Positions 9,001-17,406 of a stretch of DNA of 64,000 nucleotides are shown here, piece by piece (positions within the stretch are counted from its first letter, which is position 1; each line of letters begins with the position of its first letter). The notes below the pieces were generated by a model, which was not told the DNA's origin, searched no databases, and saw only the letters and a program-made list of their open reading frames with translations. The DNA is from Rhodobacteraceae bacterium Alg231-30. Its GTDB lineage: Bacteria; Pseudomonadota; Alphaproteobacteria; Rhodobacterales; Rhodobacteraceae. Made by a program: the position numbers and the translations under genes. Where the stretch lies: the NCBI GenBank assembly GCA_900143615.1, contig FREU01000001.1, forward strand, positions 70,941-134,940, written 5' to 3'.

Positions 9001-9443
9001 TGATTTATGCCTATTCCTCAACAGTGATTTCTCTGCCCGTAGAAAAGGTCTGGAATCGCGTGCGCGACTTCAACGGATTACCTAATTGGCACCCCGCAGC
9101 GACGGACAGCCACATCGAGGATGGCTATGCAAACGGCGAAGTTGGCTGCGTGCGCAACTTTGCTTTGACAGATGGCAGCGGACGCATTCGCGAAACGCTT
9201 CTTGCGCTGTCCAATGTCGAGAGAAGCTTGGTCTATGACATGCTTCCTGGGGGACCGCTGCCGTTTGTGAACTACGTCGCAAAGATGAAGTTTTCGTCCA
9301 TCACCGATTGCAACGAAACTTTTGCAGAGTGGTCCGCCGATTTTGACGCGGCGGACGGCGACTCCACTAAGTGGAAAGAGTTTGTCGCCAACGATGTCTT
9401 TCTCGGGGGATTTCGTGCTCTGCAAGCAAGCTTTGATGAATGA
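9000..9443 (+). CDS. SRPBCC (START-like) family protein
   Basis: A 147-residue helix-grip protein of the polyketide-cyclase/SRPBCC superfamily. The opening YSSTVISLPVEKVWNRVRDF, NGLPNWHPA and the late TFAEWSADFDA strand are typical. The start overlaps the previous stop by one base (TGATG). As last gene of the Liv/Tm-1 operon it may bind or rearrange an intermediate. No catalytic residues can be named. Confidence 0.8.
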   Translation: MIYAYSSTVISLPVEKVWNRVRDFNGLPNWHPAATDSHIEDGYANGEVGCVRNFALTDGSGRIRETLLALSNVERSLVYDMLPGGPLPFVNYVAKMKFSSITDCNETFAEWSADFDAADGDSTKWKEFVANDVFLGGFRALQASFDE

Positions 9444-9853
9444 GATCACCACACACGGTGTCTCAGGCGCGATATTTCATCGTCGCCTGGGACTTCGCTG
9501 CACGAAATAGCTTTTAGGTTTTTTTGGCTTAGTTGCACAAATCCGTTGGTGGGTGGCGCAGTCGTAATTGGTTTTGCCGACAATGGTGTATCCTGAGATT
9601 AGCGGTTTCATCGCCTTTGTCTTTGGGAAACACGACAGCTATGAGGCAGGTATGGCTCAATTCGGCGGGTTGTGCCCTTCGATCCAACCCAAATGGAGCG
9701 AGTAATCACGCTGGCCGATCTGTCGGCTTAGATCGGTCATCGCATAGGGGGCCCCTGTGGAGCCGATCTCAGCATTAATCGCCCCCCCAATAAAAAAAGG
9801 TGAACAGATCAATTTTTTAAAATTTATTTAAAGTGAATCATGCCGCAATGAAA
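9444..9853. other. Gene-poor spacer with possible IS5-type end and a degraded reading frame
   Basis: No intact gene was found here. An 18-base IS5-type terminal motif lies at 9526-9543. From about 9594 to 9706 one frame reads ISGFIAFVFGKHDSYEAG and continues to a stop at 9704-9706; it has no clear start and I do not recognise it. The last 80 bases are AT-rich and probably hold the promoter of the downstream operon. Confidence 0.5.
9526..9545 (+). repeat. IS5-type terminal inverted-repeat remnant (left copy)
   Basis: GGCTTAGTTGCACAAATC resembles the ends of IS5/IS903-group elements (GGCTTTGTTG...AAATC). The reverse complement of 19078-19095 matches 15 of these 18 bases, so the two copies face each other across the organophosphate operon. 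No transposase gene lies beside it. Confidence 0.45.
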
Positions 9854-9882
9854 CCTGCATCAACCTGTTACACTTCTGTTAA
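9854..9882 (+). promoter_or_regulatory. Candidate Pho box (PhoB site)
   Basis: Three heptamers with an 11-base period: CCTGCAT (9854), CTGTTAC (9865) and CTGTTAA (9876), separated by 4-base spacers. The known PhoB repeat is CTGTCAT with 4-base AT-rich spacers; the second and third units each match 5 of 7. The site is 45 bases upstream of the binding-protein gene at 9927. It predicts induction of the operon by phosphate starvation. Confidence 0.6.
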
Positions 9883-9926
9883 ATGAAACTGCGAAACCCC
9901 GCTTGTAAAAACAAGCTAGGTTTAAA

Positions 9927-11507
9927 ATGCCAAACTCCCCAATTTCACGCCAAGCGTTCGCGCGTCTTTTGGCTGCCACCGCAATCGCATCTCTTTCCAC
10001 CGGTGCGCTTGCGCAAGATCGCCCTGATTTGGTCGTAGGAGTCGCCGAACTACCCGCGACACTTGAGCCTGGAAAAGAGCTTTCCAACGTTGGAACGCGG
10101 GTCAACTATAGCATCTTTGACACGCTAATCCGTCGCGACTTTCTGTCGGAAGAAGGCGCCGGCGGTGCATCTCTTGTCCCGGGCCTTGCCAAAAGCTGGG
10201 AGCGGCTAGACGAACTGACGCTAGAGATCAAACTGCATGAAGACGTTCTGTTTCACAATGGTGCCGTTCTCACTGCAGATGACGTTGCTTTCACATTTTC
10301 GCCTGATCGCTTGAGCGGCGCGAATGCGATCCTTCCAGAAGGGCCTGCATACTTCTCTGTCTTGGATGAAGTCCAGGTGATAGATCCGCTGACCGTTCGG
10401 TTTGTAACCAAGAACCCCGATCCCCTGTTGGAGCAGCGTTTGGCATCTTGGGCCTCCTGGATTGTGAACGCCGAAGACTGGACTGCAAAGGCCGAAGAAA
10501 ACGGCGGCATTCCGATGTTCCCAGTTGGCACCGGCCCTTTTAAACTTAGCGAATATCGCGCCAATGAGGCTATCCACCTTGTCGCCTTTGATGACTACTT
10601 CGACGGCACGCCATCGGTCGATACCGTTACGTTTCGCGAGATACCCGAGCCTTCGACTCGTGTCGCCGGCCTTGTTTCAGGTGAATTTGACATCATCACC
10701 AACGTTGCGCCTGACCAAATCGATCAAATCAACGGCTACGACGGGATTGAAACGCGCTCGGTGACACTCGCGAACTCTCACGTGCTGCGCTACAATGTTT
10801 CCGATCCAGTGATGAGTGATGTACGCATCCGTCAGGCGATGAATCTGGGCATTAACCGCCCACTCTTGAACGAAGCGCTTTGGGGCGGTCAGGCTGTTGT
10901 GCCGAATGGTCACCAGTATCCTGAATATGGCGACATGTACAATCCGGACCACGTTGGTCTGGAGTATGACCCAGAACGTGCGAGAGCCTTGATCGAAGCT
11001 TCGGACTATAATGGCGAGCTGATCAAGTATTCGACCCAAGCCAATTATTACCTCAACGCTCTCTATGCAGCCCAGGCTATCATCGAGATGTGGAAAGAAA
11101 TTGGCCTGAATGTTGAGCTGGATGTCGTCGAAACTTTCTCGGGCACTGATCCGAGGGAACTGCAAATCCGAACATGGTCCAACTCGACACGTTACCCTGA
11201 TCCGGTTGGCGGCCTCTGGAATCTTTGGGGTCCATTTGGTTCCCCTCAGCGGGAAGGCACATGGGTTGAAACCGCGAACCTTGATCGCTTCAACGAGCTT
11301 GGTGCGACCTTGCAGGGGACAGTTGATTTTGACACGCGTAAGGATGCGGCATGGGAAATGCTGGACATCTGGAAAGAAGACGCGCCGGGGACGATCCTCT
11401 ATCAGCCGCTGGAAACATACGGCGTCGCCCAAAATGTCCAATGGCAGCCCTACACCTTCTACTACATGGACCTGCGGCCCTATAACTTGACGGTCGAAGA
11501 AAAATAA
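9927..11507 (+). CDS. Family 5 extracellular solute-binding protein (peptide/agrocinopine type)
   Basis: A 526-residue periplasmic protein with a signal peptide (residues 1-29, ending GALAQ) and the family 5 pattern: VNYSIFDTLIRRDF, LVPGLAKSWERLDELTLEIKL, FHNGAVLTADDVAFTF, and VRIRQAMNLGINRPLL. The length fits OppA/DppA-like proteins (500-550). Peptide, nickel, opine and sugar-phosphodiester ligands occur in this family. The operon also encodes a glycerophosphodiesterase, a second phosphodiesterase and a HAD phosphatase, and has a Pho-box-like site, so a phosphodiester ligand is more likely than a peptide. AccA, the agrocinopine receptor of Agrobacterium, belongs to the same family. Confidence 0.9.
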   Translation: MPNSPISRQAFARLLAATAIASLSTGALAQDRPDLVVGVAELPATLEPGKELSNVGTRVNYSIFDTLIRRDFLSEEGAGGASLVPGLAKSWERLDELTLEIKLHEDVLFHNGAVLTADDVAFTFSPDRLSGANAILPEGPAYFSVLDEVQVIDPLTVRFVTKNPDPLLEQRLASWASWIVNAEDWTAKAEENGGIPMFPVGTGPFKLSEYRANEAIHLVAFDDYFDGTPSVDTVTFREIPEPSTRVAGLVSGEFDIITNVAPDQIDQINGYDGIETRSVTLANSHVLRYNVSDPVMSDVRIRQAMNLGINRPLLNEALWGGQAVVPNGHQYPEYGDMYNPDHVGLEYDPERARALIEASDYNGELIKYSTQANYYLNALYAAQAIIEMWKEIGLNVELDVVETFSGTDPRELQIRTWSNSTRYPDPVGGLWNLWGPFGSPQREGTWVETANLDRFNELGATLQGTVDFDTRKDAAWEMLDIWKEDAPGTILYQPLETYGVAQNVQWQPYTFYYMDLRPYNLTVEEK

Positions 11508-11529
11508 TGGTTTTCGATCGCAAAACTTT

Positions 11530-11555
11530 GGGAGGCGGCTCTTTTGCAGCCTCCC
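11530..11555 (+). promoter_or_regulatory. Intercistronic hairpin after the binding-protein gene
   Basis: GGGAGGC at 11530-11536 pairs perfectly with GCCTCCC at 11549-11555 across a 12-base loop. It lies between the binding-protein stop (11507) and the probable start of the first ATPase. Without a T tract it is more likely an RNA-stability or attenuation element than a full terminator, as is common after high-copy binding-protein genes. Confidence 0.5.
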
Positions 11556-11566
11556 ATTTCCCATTC

Positions 11567-12544
11567 ATGGCCGCAATGAGCCCGGTGCTGACTGTTCAGA
11601 ACCTGAAGGTAAGCTCTTCTAAAGCGGATCTGGTTGAAAATGTGAGTTTTTCCGTGAGGAGAGGCGAAACGCTATGTCTTGTCGGGGAGAGCGGCTGCGG
11701 CAAAAGTCTGACGTGCATGTCTATCCTTGGGCTGCTGGATAATGGGCTGCAAACTAGTGGTTCGATTGAGCTACTAGGGCAGGAGACGGTGAACGCGTCC
11801 GAGGCCACGCTCAACAGATTTCGCGGCGACGATGTCACCGTGATTTTCCAAAACCCCATGGCTGCGCTGAACCCGATCCAGCGGGTTGGACGGCAAATCC
11901 TAGAGGGCATCTATCGGCACAGTGAGTTGCGCGGCGCAGAGGCTGAACGACACATGGAACAACTGCTTGACCAAGTTGGCATCCCTTCCGTCAAGCGCAG
12001 CAAAAACCTGTTTCCGCATCAGCTCTCTGGTGGGATGTGTCAACGCATCATGATCGCAATGGCCCTTGCATGTAAGCCGAAGCTTCTTATTGCGGACGAA
12101 CCGACCACGGCATTAGATGTGACTATTCAGGCGCAAATCCTGCAGTTGATCAGGGACCTTCAGGCTGAACTGGACCTTGCGGTGATTTTTGTCACGCATG
12201 ACCTTGGCGTTGTCGCTGAAATCGCGGATCAGGTGGCGGTCATGTACTCCGGTCGTATCGTGGAGACGGGCCCGGTGGCGGATCTGTTTGATCATGCGGC
12301 CCACCCTTATACGAAAGCCCTGATGAATAGCCGTATTGGGTTTGATCGCCCCCGGGGAACCAAACTTGAGGCGATTGAAGGCACAGTCCCATCGCCGATG
12401 GCGCGCCCTGAGGGGTGTACGTTCGCACCACGTTGCGCACAGAGAGCAGCGATATGCACGACCACACCGCAGTTTCAACAAGCGCGGTGCACAAATGTGG
12501 CCTGCCATCTCACACCATCCAAAGAAATGGCAGCGGCACTATGA
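11567..12544 (+). CDS. Peptide-type ABC transporter ATPase (OppD/DppD family)
   Basis: A 325-residue ATPase when started at ATG 11567 (ATG 11576 is an alternative). An in-frame ATG at 11507 would read through the hairpin and adds a non-family N-terminus, so I rejected it. Walker A GESGCGKS, signature LSGGMCQRIM, Walker B LLIADEPTTALDVT. The C-terminus carries the oligopeptide-transporter extension with the cysteine cluster GCTFAPRCAQRAAIC, which in relatives binds an iron-sulfur cluster. It overlaps the next ATPase gene by ATGA. Confidence 0.9.
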   Translation: MAAMSPVLTVQNLKVSSSKADLVENVSFSVRRGETLCLVGESGCGKSLTCMSILGLLDNGLQTSGSIELLGQETVNASEATLNRFRGDDVTVIFQNPMAALNPIQRVGRQILEGIYRHSELRGAEAERHMEQLLDQVGIPSVKRSKNLFPHQLSGGMCQRIMIAMALACKPKLLIADEPTTALDVTIQAQILQLIRDLQAELDLAVIFVTHDLGVVAEIADQVAVMYSGRIVETGPVADLFDHAAHPYTKALMNSRIGFDRPRGTKLEAIEGTVPSPMARPEGCTFAPRCAQRAAICTTTPQFQQARCTNVACHLTPSKEMAAAL

Positions 12545-13380
12545 TTCCAGATCTTGCAAATGGCGTCCTAGCGACCGATTTGGTTCAGGCCTATCCTGAC
12601 GGATACCGGCTCTTTGGAAAGCCAAAGATGAACAAGGCTGTGGACGGAGTGAGTTTTCGTCTACACGAAGGGGAAACTCTCGGAATCGTTGGAGAGAGTG
12701 GTAGTGGGAAGTCAACGCTGGGTCGAATGATTGCTGGTATAGAGACCCCGTACAGCGGCGCGGTTTCATTTTGGGGAGAACCCTACGCACCCGTAGGTTC
12801 CTTCCTGTGGCGACAGCAACGTCGACACGTGCAATTGGTTTTTCAGAACCCTGCCGCTGTTGTCGATCCTCGCTGGACAATTCATGCCCAAGTTCGCGAA
12901 GCATTGCTGACGCATGAAGCTCTGACTCGTGAAACAGCAGACGAGCGGACGCAAGAAGCGCTCGCGCTCGTGGGCCTAGGGTCAATGGGGCATAGGTTGC
13001 CACATCAATTGTCGGGAGGACAGTTACAGCGGGCCGTTATCGCACGCGCGTTGATACTGCGGCCCCGCCTTCTAATATGCGACGAAGCCGTCAGCGCGCT
13101 TGATGTTTCGGTTCAGGCGCAGATCATCAATCTTTTACTCGACCTGCGCGAACGATTGAAGCTGACCATCATGTTCATTTCTCACGATCTGTCCGTGGTG
13201 CGCCATATCAGCCATCGCATGGGCGTGATGTATCACGGGAAGCTTTTGGAAATTGGCGATACTCAAGCGCTCTTTGACGCGCCGAGACATGAGTACACGC
13301 GCCGCCTCTTGAGTGCGATCCCAGTCGAAAAACCTCGCCGATCCAAAAAACGCGAAATCGACAATTCCAGAGCCCTTTGA
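12541..13380 (+). CDS. Peptide-type ABC transporter ATPase (OppF/DppF family)
   Basis: A 279-residue ATPase. ATG 12541 overlaps the OppD-like stop by 4 bases and is chosen over an in-frame ATG 126 bases upstream. Walker A GESGSGKS, signature LSGGQLQRAV, Walker B LLICDEAVSALDVS. In Walker B the usual DEP is DEA, but the catalytic Glu is kept. It pairs with the OppD-like subunit to energise the permeases at 15563 and 16501. Confidence 0.9.
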   Translation: MIPDLANGVLATDLVQAYPDGYRLFGKPKMNKAVDGVSFRLHEGETLGIVGESGSGKSTLGRMIAGIETPYSGAVSFWGEPYAPVGSFLWRQQRRHVQLVFQNPAAVVDPRWTIHAQVREALLTHEALTRETADERTQEALALVGLGSMGHRLPHQLSGGQLQRAVIARALILRPRLLICDEAVSALDVSVQAQIINLLLDLRERLKLTIMFISHDLSVVRHISHRMGVMYHGKLLEIGDTQALFDAPRHEYTRRLLSAIPVEKPRRSKKREIDNSRAL

Positions 13381-13398
13381 GGCTCTCAAAGGAAAAAT

Positions 13399-14133
13399 AT
13401 GAAACATAGTCTGATGAAAATCATCGCTCATCGTGGCGATAGCACTCACCATGCCGAAAACACGCCAGCAAGCTGGTCAGCCGGTTATTCCAAGGGTGCT
13501 CATGCCGTGGAGGCTGATATCCGTTTTCTGCGAGATGGAACCGGAATTTGCTCTCACGATCCAACTCTGAAACGGCTGTTTGACCGCCCAGAGCGTGTGG
13601 AGGGCCTCTCTATTCCCGAACTTCAGGGCATGGGAATTGGGCCTGAGCATGTCGGGCTGTTCGCTGATGTCTTGCGTTTTGCAGAAGCGGGACGGCCAAT
13701 TGTGCTTGACCTTAAAGACGAAAGTCCGCGTGCACTGGAGTTAATCTGGGAGGACATTCAAGCGCATGTGTCTGTTCCCCGAAGGCACAATGTTATTGTC
13801 GGGTGCCATAGCCGGAAAACCGTCGCTTTTTTCGCCGCCAAGCGACAAGTAACCATTCTGGCTTTAATGCCAAACGCGAACGATGGCGCTTCTTTTTTTG
13901 CAGAAGGGGCTACGATCATTCGCCTTTGGGAGAGTGACGTCACAGATCAGCGCATCCGCGACCTCAAAGCATTGGGGGGCGATGTTTGGGTGACTACAGG
14001 ATCTGGCGAGACCGACAGGCGTACTGGTGACACGAACGGGGAAAGCCTGCGTTTCTTATCAGAAGCCCGAATTGACGGTGTTCTTGTGAACGACGTGGCG
14101 CTTTCAAAATCACTTCTAGAGGGCCTGAAATGA
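13399..14133 (+). CDS. Glycerophosphodiester phosphodiesterase (GDPD family)
   Basis: A 244-residue cytoplasmic GDPD/UgpQ-type enzyme. The family motif is clear: IIAHRGD at residues 8-14, ENTPASW with the metal-binding Glu, EADIRFLRDG and the catalytic-loop SHDPTLKR. No signal peptide is present, so it acts on an imported phosphodiester, releasing an alcohol and a monophosphate. A GGA-type ribosome site precedes ATG 13399; ATG 13414 is a possible internal start. It lies between the ATPase and permease genes, as AccF-type phosphodiesterases lie with the agrocinopine importer. Confidence 0.9.
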   Translation: MKHSLMKIIAHRGDSTHHAENTPASWSAGYSKGAHAVEADIRFLRDGTGICSHDPTLKRLFDRPERVEGLSIPELQGMGIGPEHVGLFADVLRFAEAGRPIVLDLKDESPRALELIWEDIQAHVSVPRRHNVIVGCHSRKTVAFFAAKRQVTILALMPNANDGASFFAEGATIIRLWESDVTDQRIRDLKALGGDVWVTTGSGETDRRTGDTNGESLRFLSEARIDGVLVNDVALSKSLLEGLK

Positions 14134-15566
14134 CGCAAGGATCGACACTTCTAGTGGTATTTGATGGGCTGCGCCGAGATCGCGCGACACCCGATATCAT
14201 GCCAAATCTGGCCCGTTTTATGGAAGAAGGGGCAAACTTTATCAATTCGCGGTCGATTTTCCCAAGCGAGACGCGGGTCGCGGTAACCTCGGTCATGACG
14301 GGATGCCCGCCAGCGGACCATGGTTTGGTCGCCAACCAGTTTTATCACCCTCTACAGCCGGAGGCTCCATTCAAAACTGCAGAGTGGGAGCAATTGGAGA
14401 TGGCGGCCAACGCGGGCCAACTTCTGGACTGCAAGACCATGGGGCAGCGTATGGCCGAAAACGGCCGAACCATGGCTGTTGTGAGCACTGGCTCAAAGGG
14501 CGCGTCGCGCATGATGAATTCAAGCGCTCACGCGTTAAACCAACCCGTATTCACCGTTCACGGCCCGCCGGTTTCAACAGAAGATTTGCATGAAGTCATA
14601 ACCGCGGGACAGGGCGACATCCCTGCGGCCGGGGCGCCAAACAGCGCGCGCGTTGCCTATGCAACAGACGCGCTACTGGATTTCATCTATCCAAAGTTCT
14701 CGCCGGATATGTGTGTGTTTTGGATGAGCGATCCCGACATCACGTCGCATCAGTTTGGAGTGACGTCTCCTGAGACTGTCGTTGCGCAAAAAACATGTGA
14801 TGAAAACTTTGGCCGGATCCTCGCATGGTGGCGCGACGGCAACGGGCCGGAGAACATCGTCGTGATGTCAGATCACGGGCAAATCACCGGCGCGTGTCAA
14901 TTGGAAACGGTGGACATTATACCAGCGCATTTCGGCAAAGCATCCATCGGCGCATTTAGTGGTATTTACATGGATGATCCATCTGATGGCCGGAAAGCCG
15001 AGGTTGTTGATTGGTTGGTGGAACAGGATTTCTGTGGTCTGGTCTTTGCTTCGGCAGGAGATGGAACAGCCATCAAAGGCGCGTTTCCTTGGACCGCTGT
15101 GCGTAACAATCACGCACGCGGGGCGGATGTGGGCTTTACTCTGAGGTCGACCAATTCCTCCGAAACTCATGACCCAAAAGCTGACGAATGTATTTTTGCC
15201 GGCGGTATTCCTGTTGGAGGGGGGATGCATGGTGGCCTGAACAAAGGTGAATTGTCCACGGTACTCGCTGCACAAGGACCTGCATATCGCACCCAATTTC
15301 CTTCTGACACACCGTGTTGGCTCCCTGATATCGTGCCAACGATCCTTACAACCATGGATTTGCCTGTAGACGGGACAAGTGGACGACCAATGGTCGAGGC
15401 CTTGGCTGGGGATGATCAGAAATTTGGACAGGCGCCATCTGTGGAAACCCGACTGCTGAGTGTCACTCACAAGGAACACGAACAGTTTTTGCGCCAATGG
15501 GTCGTCAATGGCAAAACCATTGTTGATTGTGGCTGGACTTCGGGACGCGGGGCATGGGGGCAATGA
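14130..15566 (+). CDS. Alkaline-phosphatase-fold phosphodiesterase (nucleotide pyrophosphatase/phosphonoacetate hydrolase-like)
   Basis: A 478-residue protein of the type I phosphodiesterase/nucleotide-pyrophosphatase superfamily. The N-terminal metal-binding strand LLVVFDGLRRDR and the nucleophile region FPSETRVAVTSVMTGCPP (Thr or Ser nucleophile) are followed by WMSDPDITSHQFG and VVMSDHGQ, which supply metal ligands. No signal peptide is seen, so it is probably cytoplasmic. It overlaps the GDPD gene by ATGA. Having two different phosphodiesterases in one operon suggests the importer takes up more than one ester or that a two-step cleavage occurs. Confidence 0.82.
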   Translation: MTQGSTLLVVFDGLRRDRATPDIMPNLARFMEEGANFINSRSIFPSETRVAVTSVMTGCPPADHGLVANQFYHPLQPEAPFKTAEWEQLEMAANAGQLLDCKTMGQRMAENGRTMAVVSTGSKGASRMMNSSAHALNQPVFTVHGPPVSTEDLHEVITAGQGDIPAAGAPNSARVAYATDALLDFIYPKFSPDMCVFWMSDPDITSHQFGVTSPETVVAQKTCDENFGRILAWWRDGNGPENIVVMSDHGQITGACQLETVDIIPAHFGKASIGAFSGIYMDDPSDGRKAEVVDWLVEQDFCGLVFASAGDGTAIKGAFPWTAVRNNHARGADVGFTLRSTNSSETHDPKADECIFAGGIPVGGGMHGGLNKGELSTVLAAQGPAYRTQFPSDTPCWLPDIVPTILTTMDLPVDGTSGRPMVEALAGDDQKFGQAPSVETRLLSVTHKEHEQFLRQWVVNGKTIVDCGWTSGRGAWGQ

Positions 15567-16504
15567 GCATCCATTTCCTTCTGACAAAACTTGCCAGAGG
15601 TATAATCACGCTTCTGCTCGCAATGACCTTTGTTTTCTTTGTTTTACGCGCGTCCGGTGATCCCGCGCAGATCATGTTGGCGGATGACGCATCGCCCGCT
15701 GCAATGGAGGCTTTTCGTGAGCATTGGGGGCTCGACCGTTCTTATCTGGAGCAGTATTTTGCCTATCTGGGATCAGTTATCCGCGGTGATTTTGGTGTCT
15801 CCTTCCGCGACGGGCGACCAGCTCTCGAAGTTATTGCCGAGCGAATTCCAGCTACTCTCCAGTTGGGGGCTGCGGCACTTCTGCTAACGCTCGTCATCGG
15901 AATTCCCGCTGGCGTTTTTGCTGCTTTACGCCGGGGTAGTTGGGTCGATCACTTGACGATGACGGGGACAATTTTTGGGCACAGTATTCCGAATTTTTTC
16001 CTTGGTATTTTGTTGATCCTGCTGTTCTCAATGACGCTTCGATGGTTGCCTAGTTCCGGCACCGGCACAATTTGGCATCTTTTGATGCCTGCTGTGACCC
16101 TTGGCACAGCGAGTGCCGCAACGATTGCACGGTTTACGCGATCTTCGATGTTGGACATTTTGAACAAACCCTTCATGCGCACGGCCAAGGCCAAAGGCAT
16201 AACGCCCAAAAATCGGGTTTTGCGGCATGCCTTGCCGAATGCGGCAATCCCCGTGGTGACCGTCGTCGGGATGCGCATTGGTGGTCTTATTGGTGGGGCA
16301 GTCACTATTGAGACAGTTTTCGCATGGCCCGGGATCGGGCTGCTTTTAGTCAACGCCGTTAGCCAACGCGACCTTGCGGTCGTTCAAGGGGTCATCCTGC
16401 TGATTGCACTGACTATGGTGATCGTGAACCTCATCGTTGATCTCACCTATGGCTGGCTGGACCCGCGTATCGAAGTCCACAATAAACGAAAGGCGACAGC
16501 ATGA
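15563..16504 (+). CDS. Peptide-type ABC permease (DppB/OppB family)
   Basis: A 313-residue permease. ATG 15563 gives a 4-base overlap with the upstream stop and the standard N-terminus; an in-frame ATG at 15527 would overlap 40 bases and is less likely. Typical elements: FVFFVLRASGDPA near residue 25, the linker DHLTMTGTIFGHSIPNFF and the EAA-like loop FMRTAKAKGITPKNRVLRHA that contacts the ATPases, then GGAVTIETVFAWPGIG. Confidence 0.9.
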   Translation: MSIHFLLTKLARGIITLLLAMTFVFFVLRASGDPAQIMLADDASPAAMEAFREHWGLDRSYLEQYFAYLGSVIRGDFGVSFRDGRPALEVIAERIPATLQLGAAALLLTLVIGIPAGVFAALRRGSWVDHLTMTGTIFGHSIPNFFLGILLILLFSMTLRWLPSSGTGTIWHLLMPAVTLGTASAATIARFTRSSMLDILNKPFMRTAKAKGITPKNRVLRHALPNAAIPVVTVVGMRIGGLIGGAVTIETVFAWPGIGLLLVNAVSQRDLAVVQGVILLIALTMVIVNLIVDLTYGWLDPRIEVHNKRKATA

Positions 16505-17406
16505 CTTCTGTTGATTTTTCCGAAGGTCTGAGAGAACGGCGCCGGTATCGATTTCTGACCCGAATATGGAAGTCGCGTCCTTCGCTTGTGATTGGGCTAT
16601 GCATTTTCTGGCTTGTCTTTGTTGTCTTCACGGCGCTCTTTGCACAGGCCATTGCGCCGTTTGGATATGCCGAGCAAAGTTTGCTAGAACGTCTGAACCC
16701 GCCTGCCTTTATGGGCGGTTCATCAAAGTATTGGCTTGGATCCGATAACCTTGGACGTGACGTCCTCAGTCGCGTGCTTTACGCCATGCGCACAAGCATT
16801 CTGATTGCGGTGATGGCAACCATTATCGGGGCAACTGTTGGCACTGTGCTCGGCATTGTCGCAGCACATTTTCGTGGGTGGGTCGACGACGTCATCATGG
16901 TCATGGTCGACTTTCAGGCGTCTATGCCGTTCCTGATCGTTGCCCTCGCGGTGCTCGCGTTTTTTGGCAACAACTTTGTTCTTCTTGTGATTTTGATCGG
17001 CCTGTTTGGCTGGGACGGATATGCGCGCATTGCGCGTGGTTTGGTTTTGTCAACAAACGGACAAGGCTATGCCCATGCCATTCGTACCTTGGGGGTCCAT
17101 CCGGCCAAGGTCTACTGGCGTCACGTTGTGCCAAATATGATGGGGGTCATTTTGGTGCAGGTCACGTTGAACTTTCCAGAAATCATCTTGCTTGAAACGT
17201 CGTTGTCGTTCCTGGGTCTTGGCGTGCAACCGCCTGCAACGAGCCTGGGTTTATTGTTGGGTGAAGGGCGTAACTACCTTGCGACTGCTTGGTGGATCGG
17301 CGTACCCGCTGGTGTCGTTATCTTCTTGACCACCCTGTCTGTCAGCCTCTTGGGTGATTGGATACGCGACAAACTCGACCCGAACCTACAGGACAAATCC
17401 GAATGA
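16501..17406 (+). CDS. Peptide-type ABC permease (DppC/OppC family)
   Basis: A 301-residue permease overlapping its partner by ATGA. It has the N-terminal extension and first membrane helix of DppC (SLVIGLCIFWLVFVVFTALF), the WLGSDNLGRDVLSRVLYAMR motif, and the cytoplasmic EAA-type loop YAHAIRTLGVHPAKVYWRHV. It completes the importer formed with the genes at 9927, 11567, 12541 and 15563. Confidence 0.9.
   Translation: MTSVDFSEGLRERRRYRFLTRIWKSRPSLVIGLCIFWLVFVVFTALFAQAIAPFGYAEQSLLERLNPPAFMGGSSKYWLGSDNLGRDVLSRVLYAMRTSILIAVMATIIGATVGTVLGIVAAHFRGWVDDVIMVMVDFQASMPFLIVALAVLAFFGNNFVLLVILIGLFGWDGYARIARGLVLSTNGQGYAHAIRTLGVHPAKVYWRHVVPNMMGVILVQVTLNFPEIILLETSLSFLGLGVQPPATSLGLLLGEGRNYLATAWWIGVPAGVVIFLTTLSVSLLGDWIRDKLDPNLQDKSE

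Noticed and set aside
10677-11564. 295-codon minus-strand frame opposite the family 5 binding-protein gene
   Set aside because: The plus-strand frame has a signal peptide and clear family motifs; the antisense frame has none.
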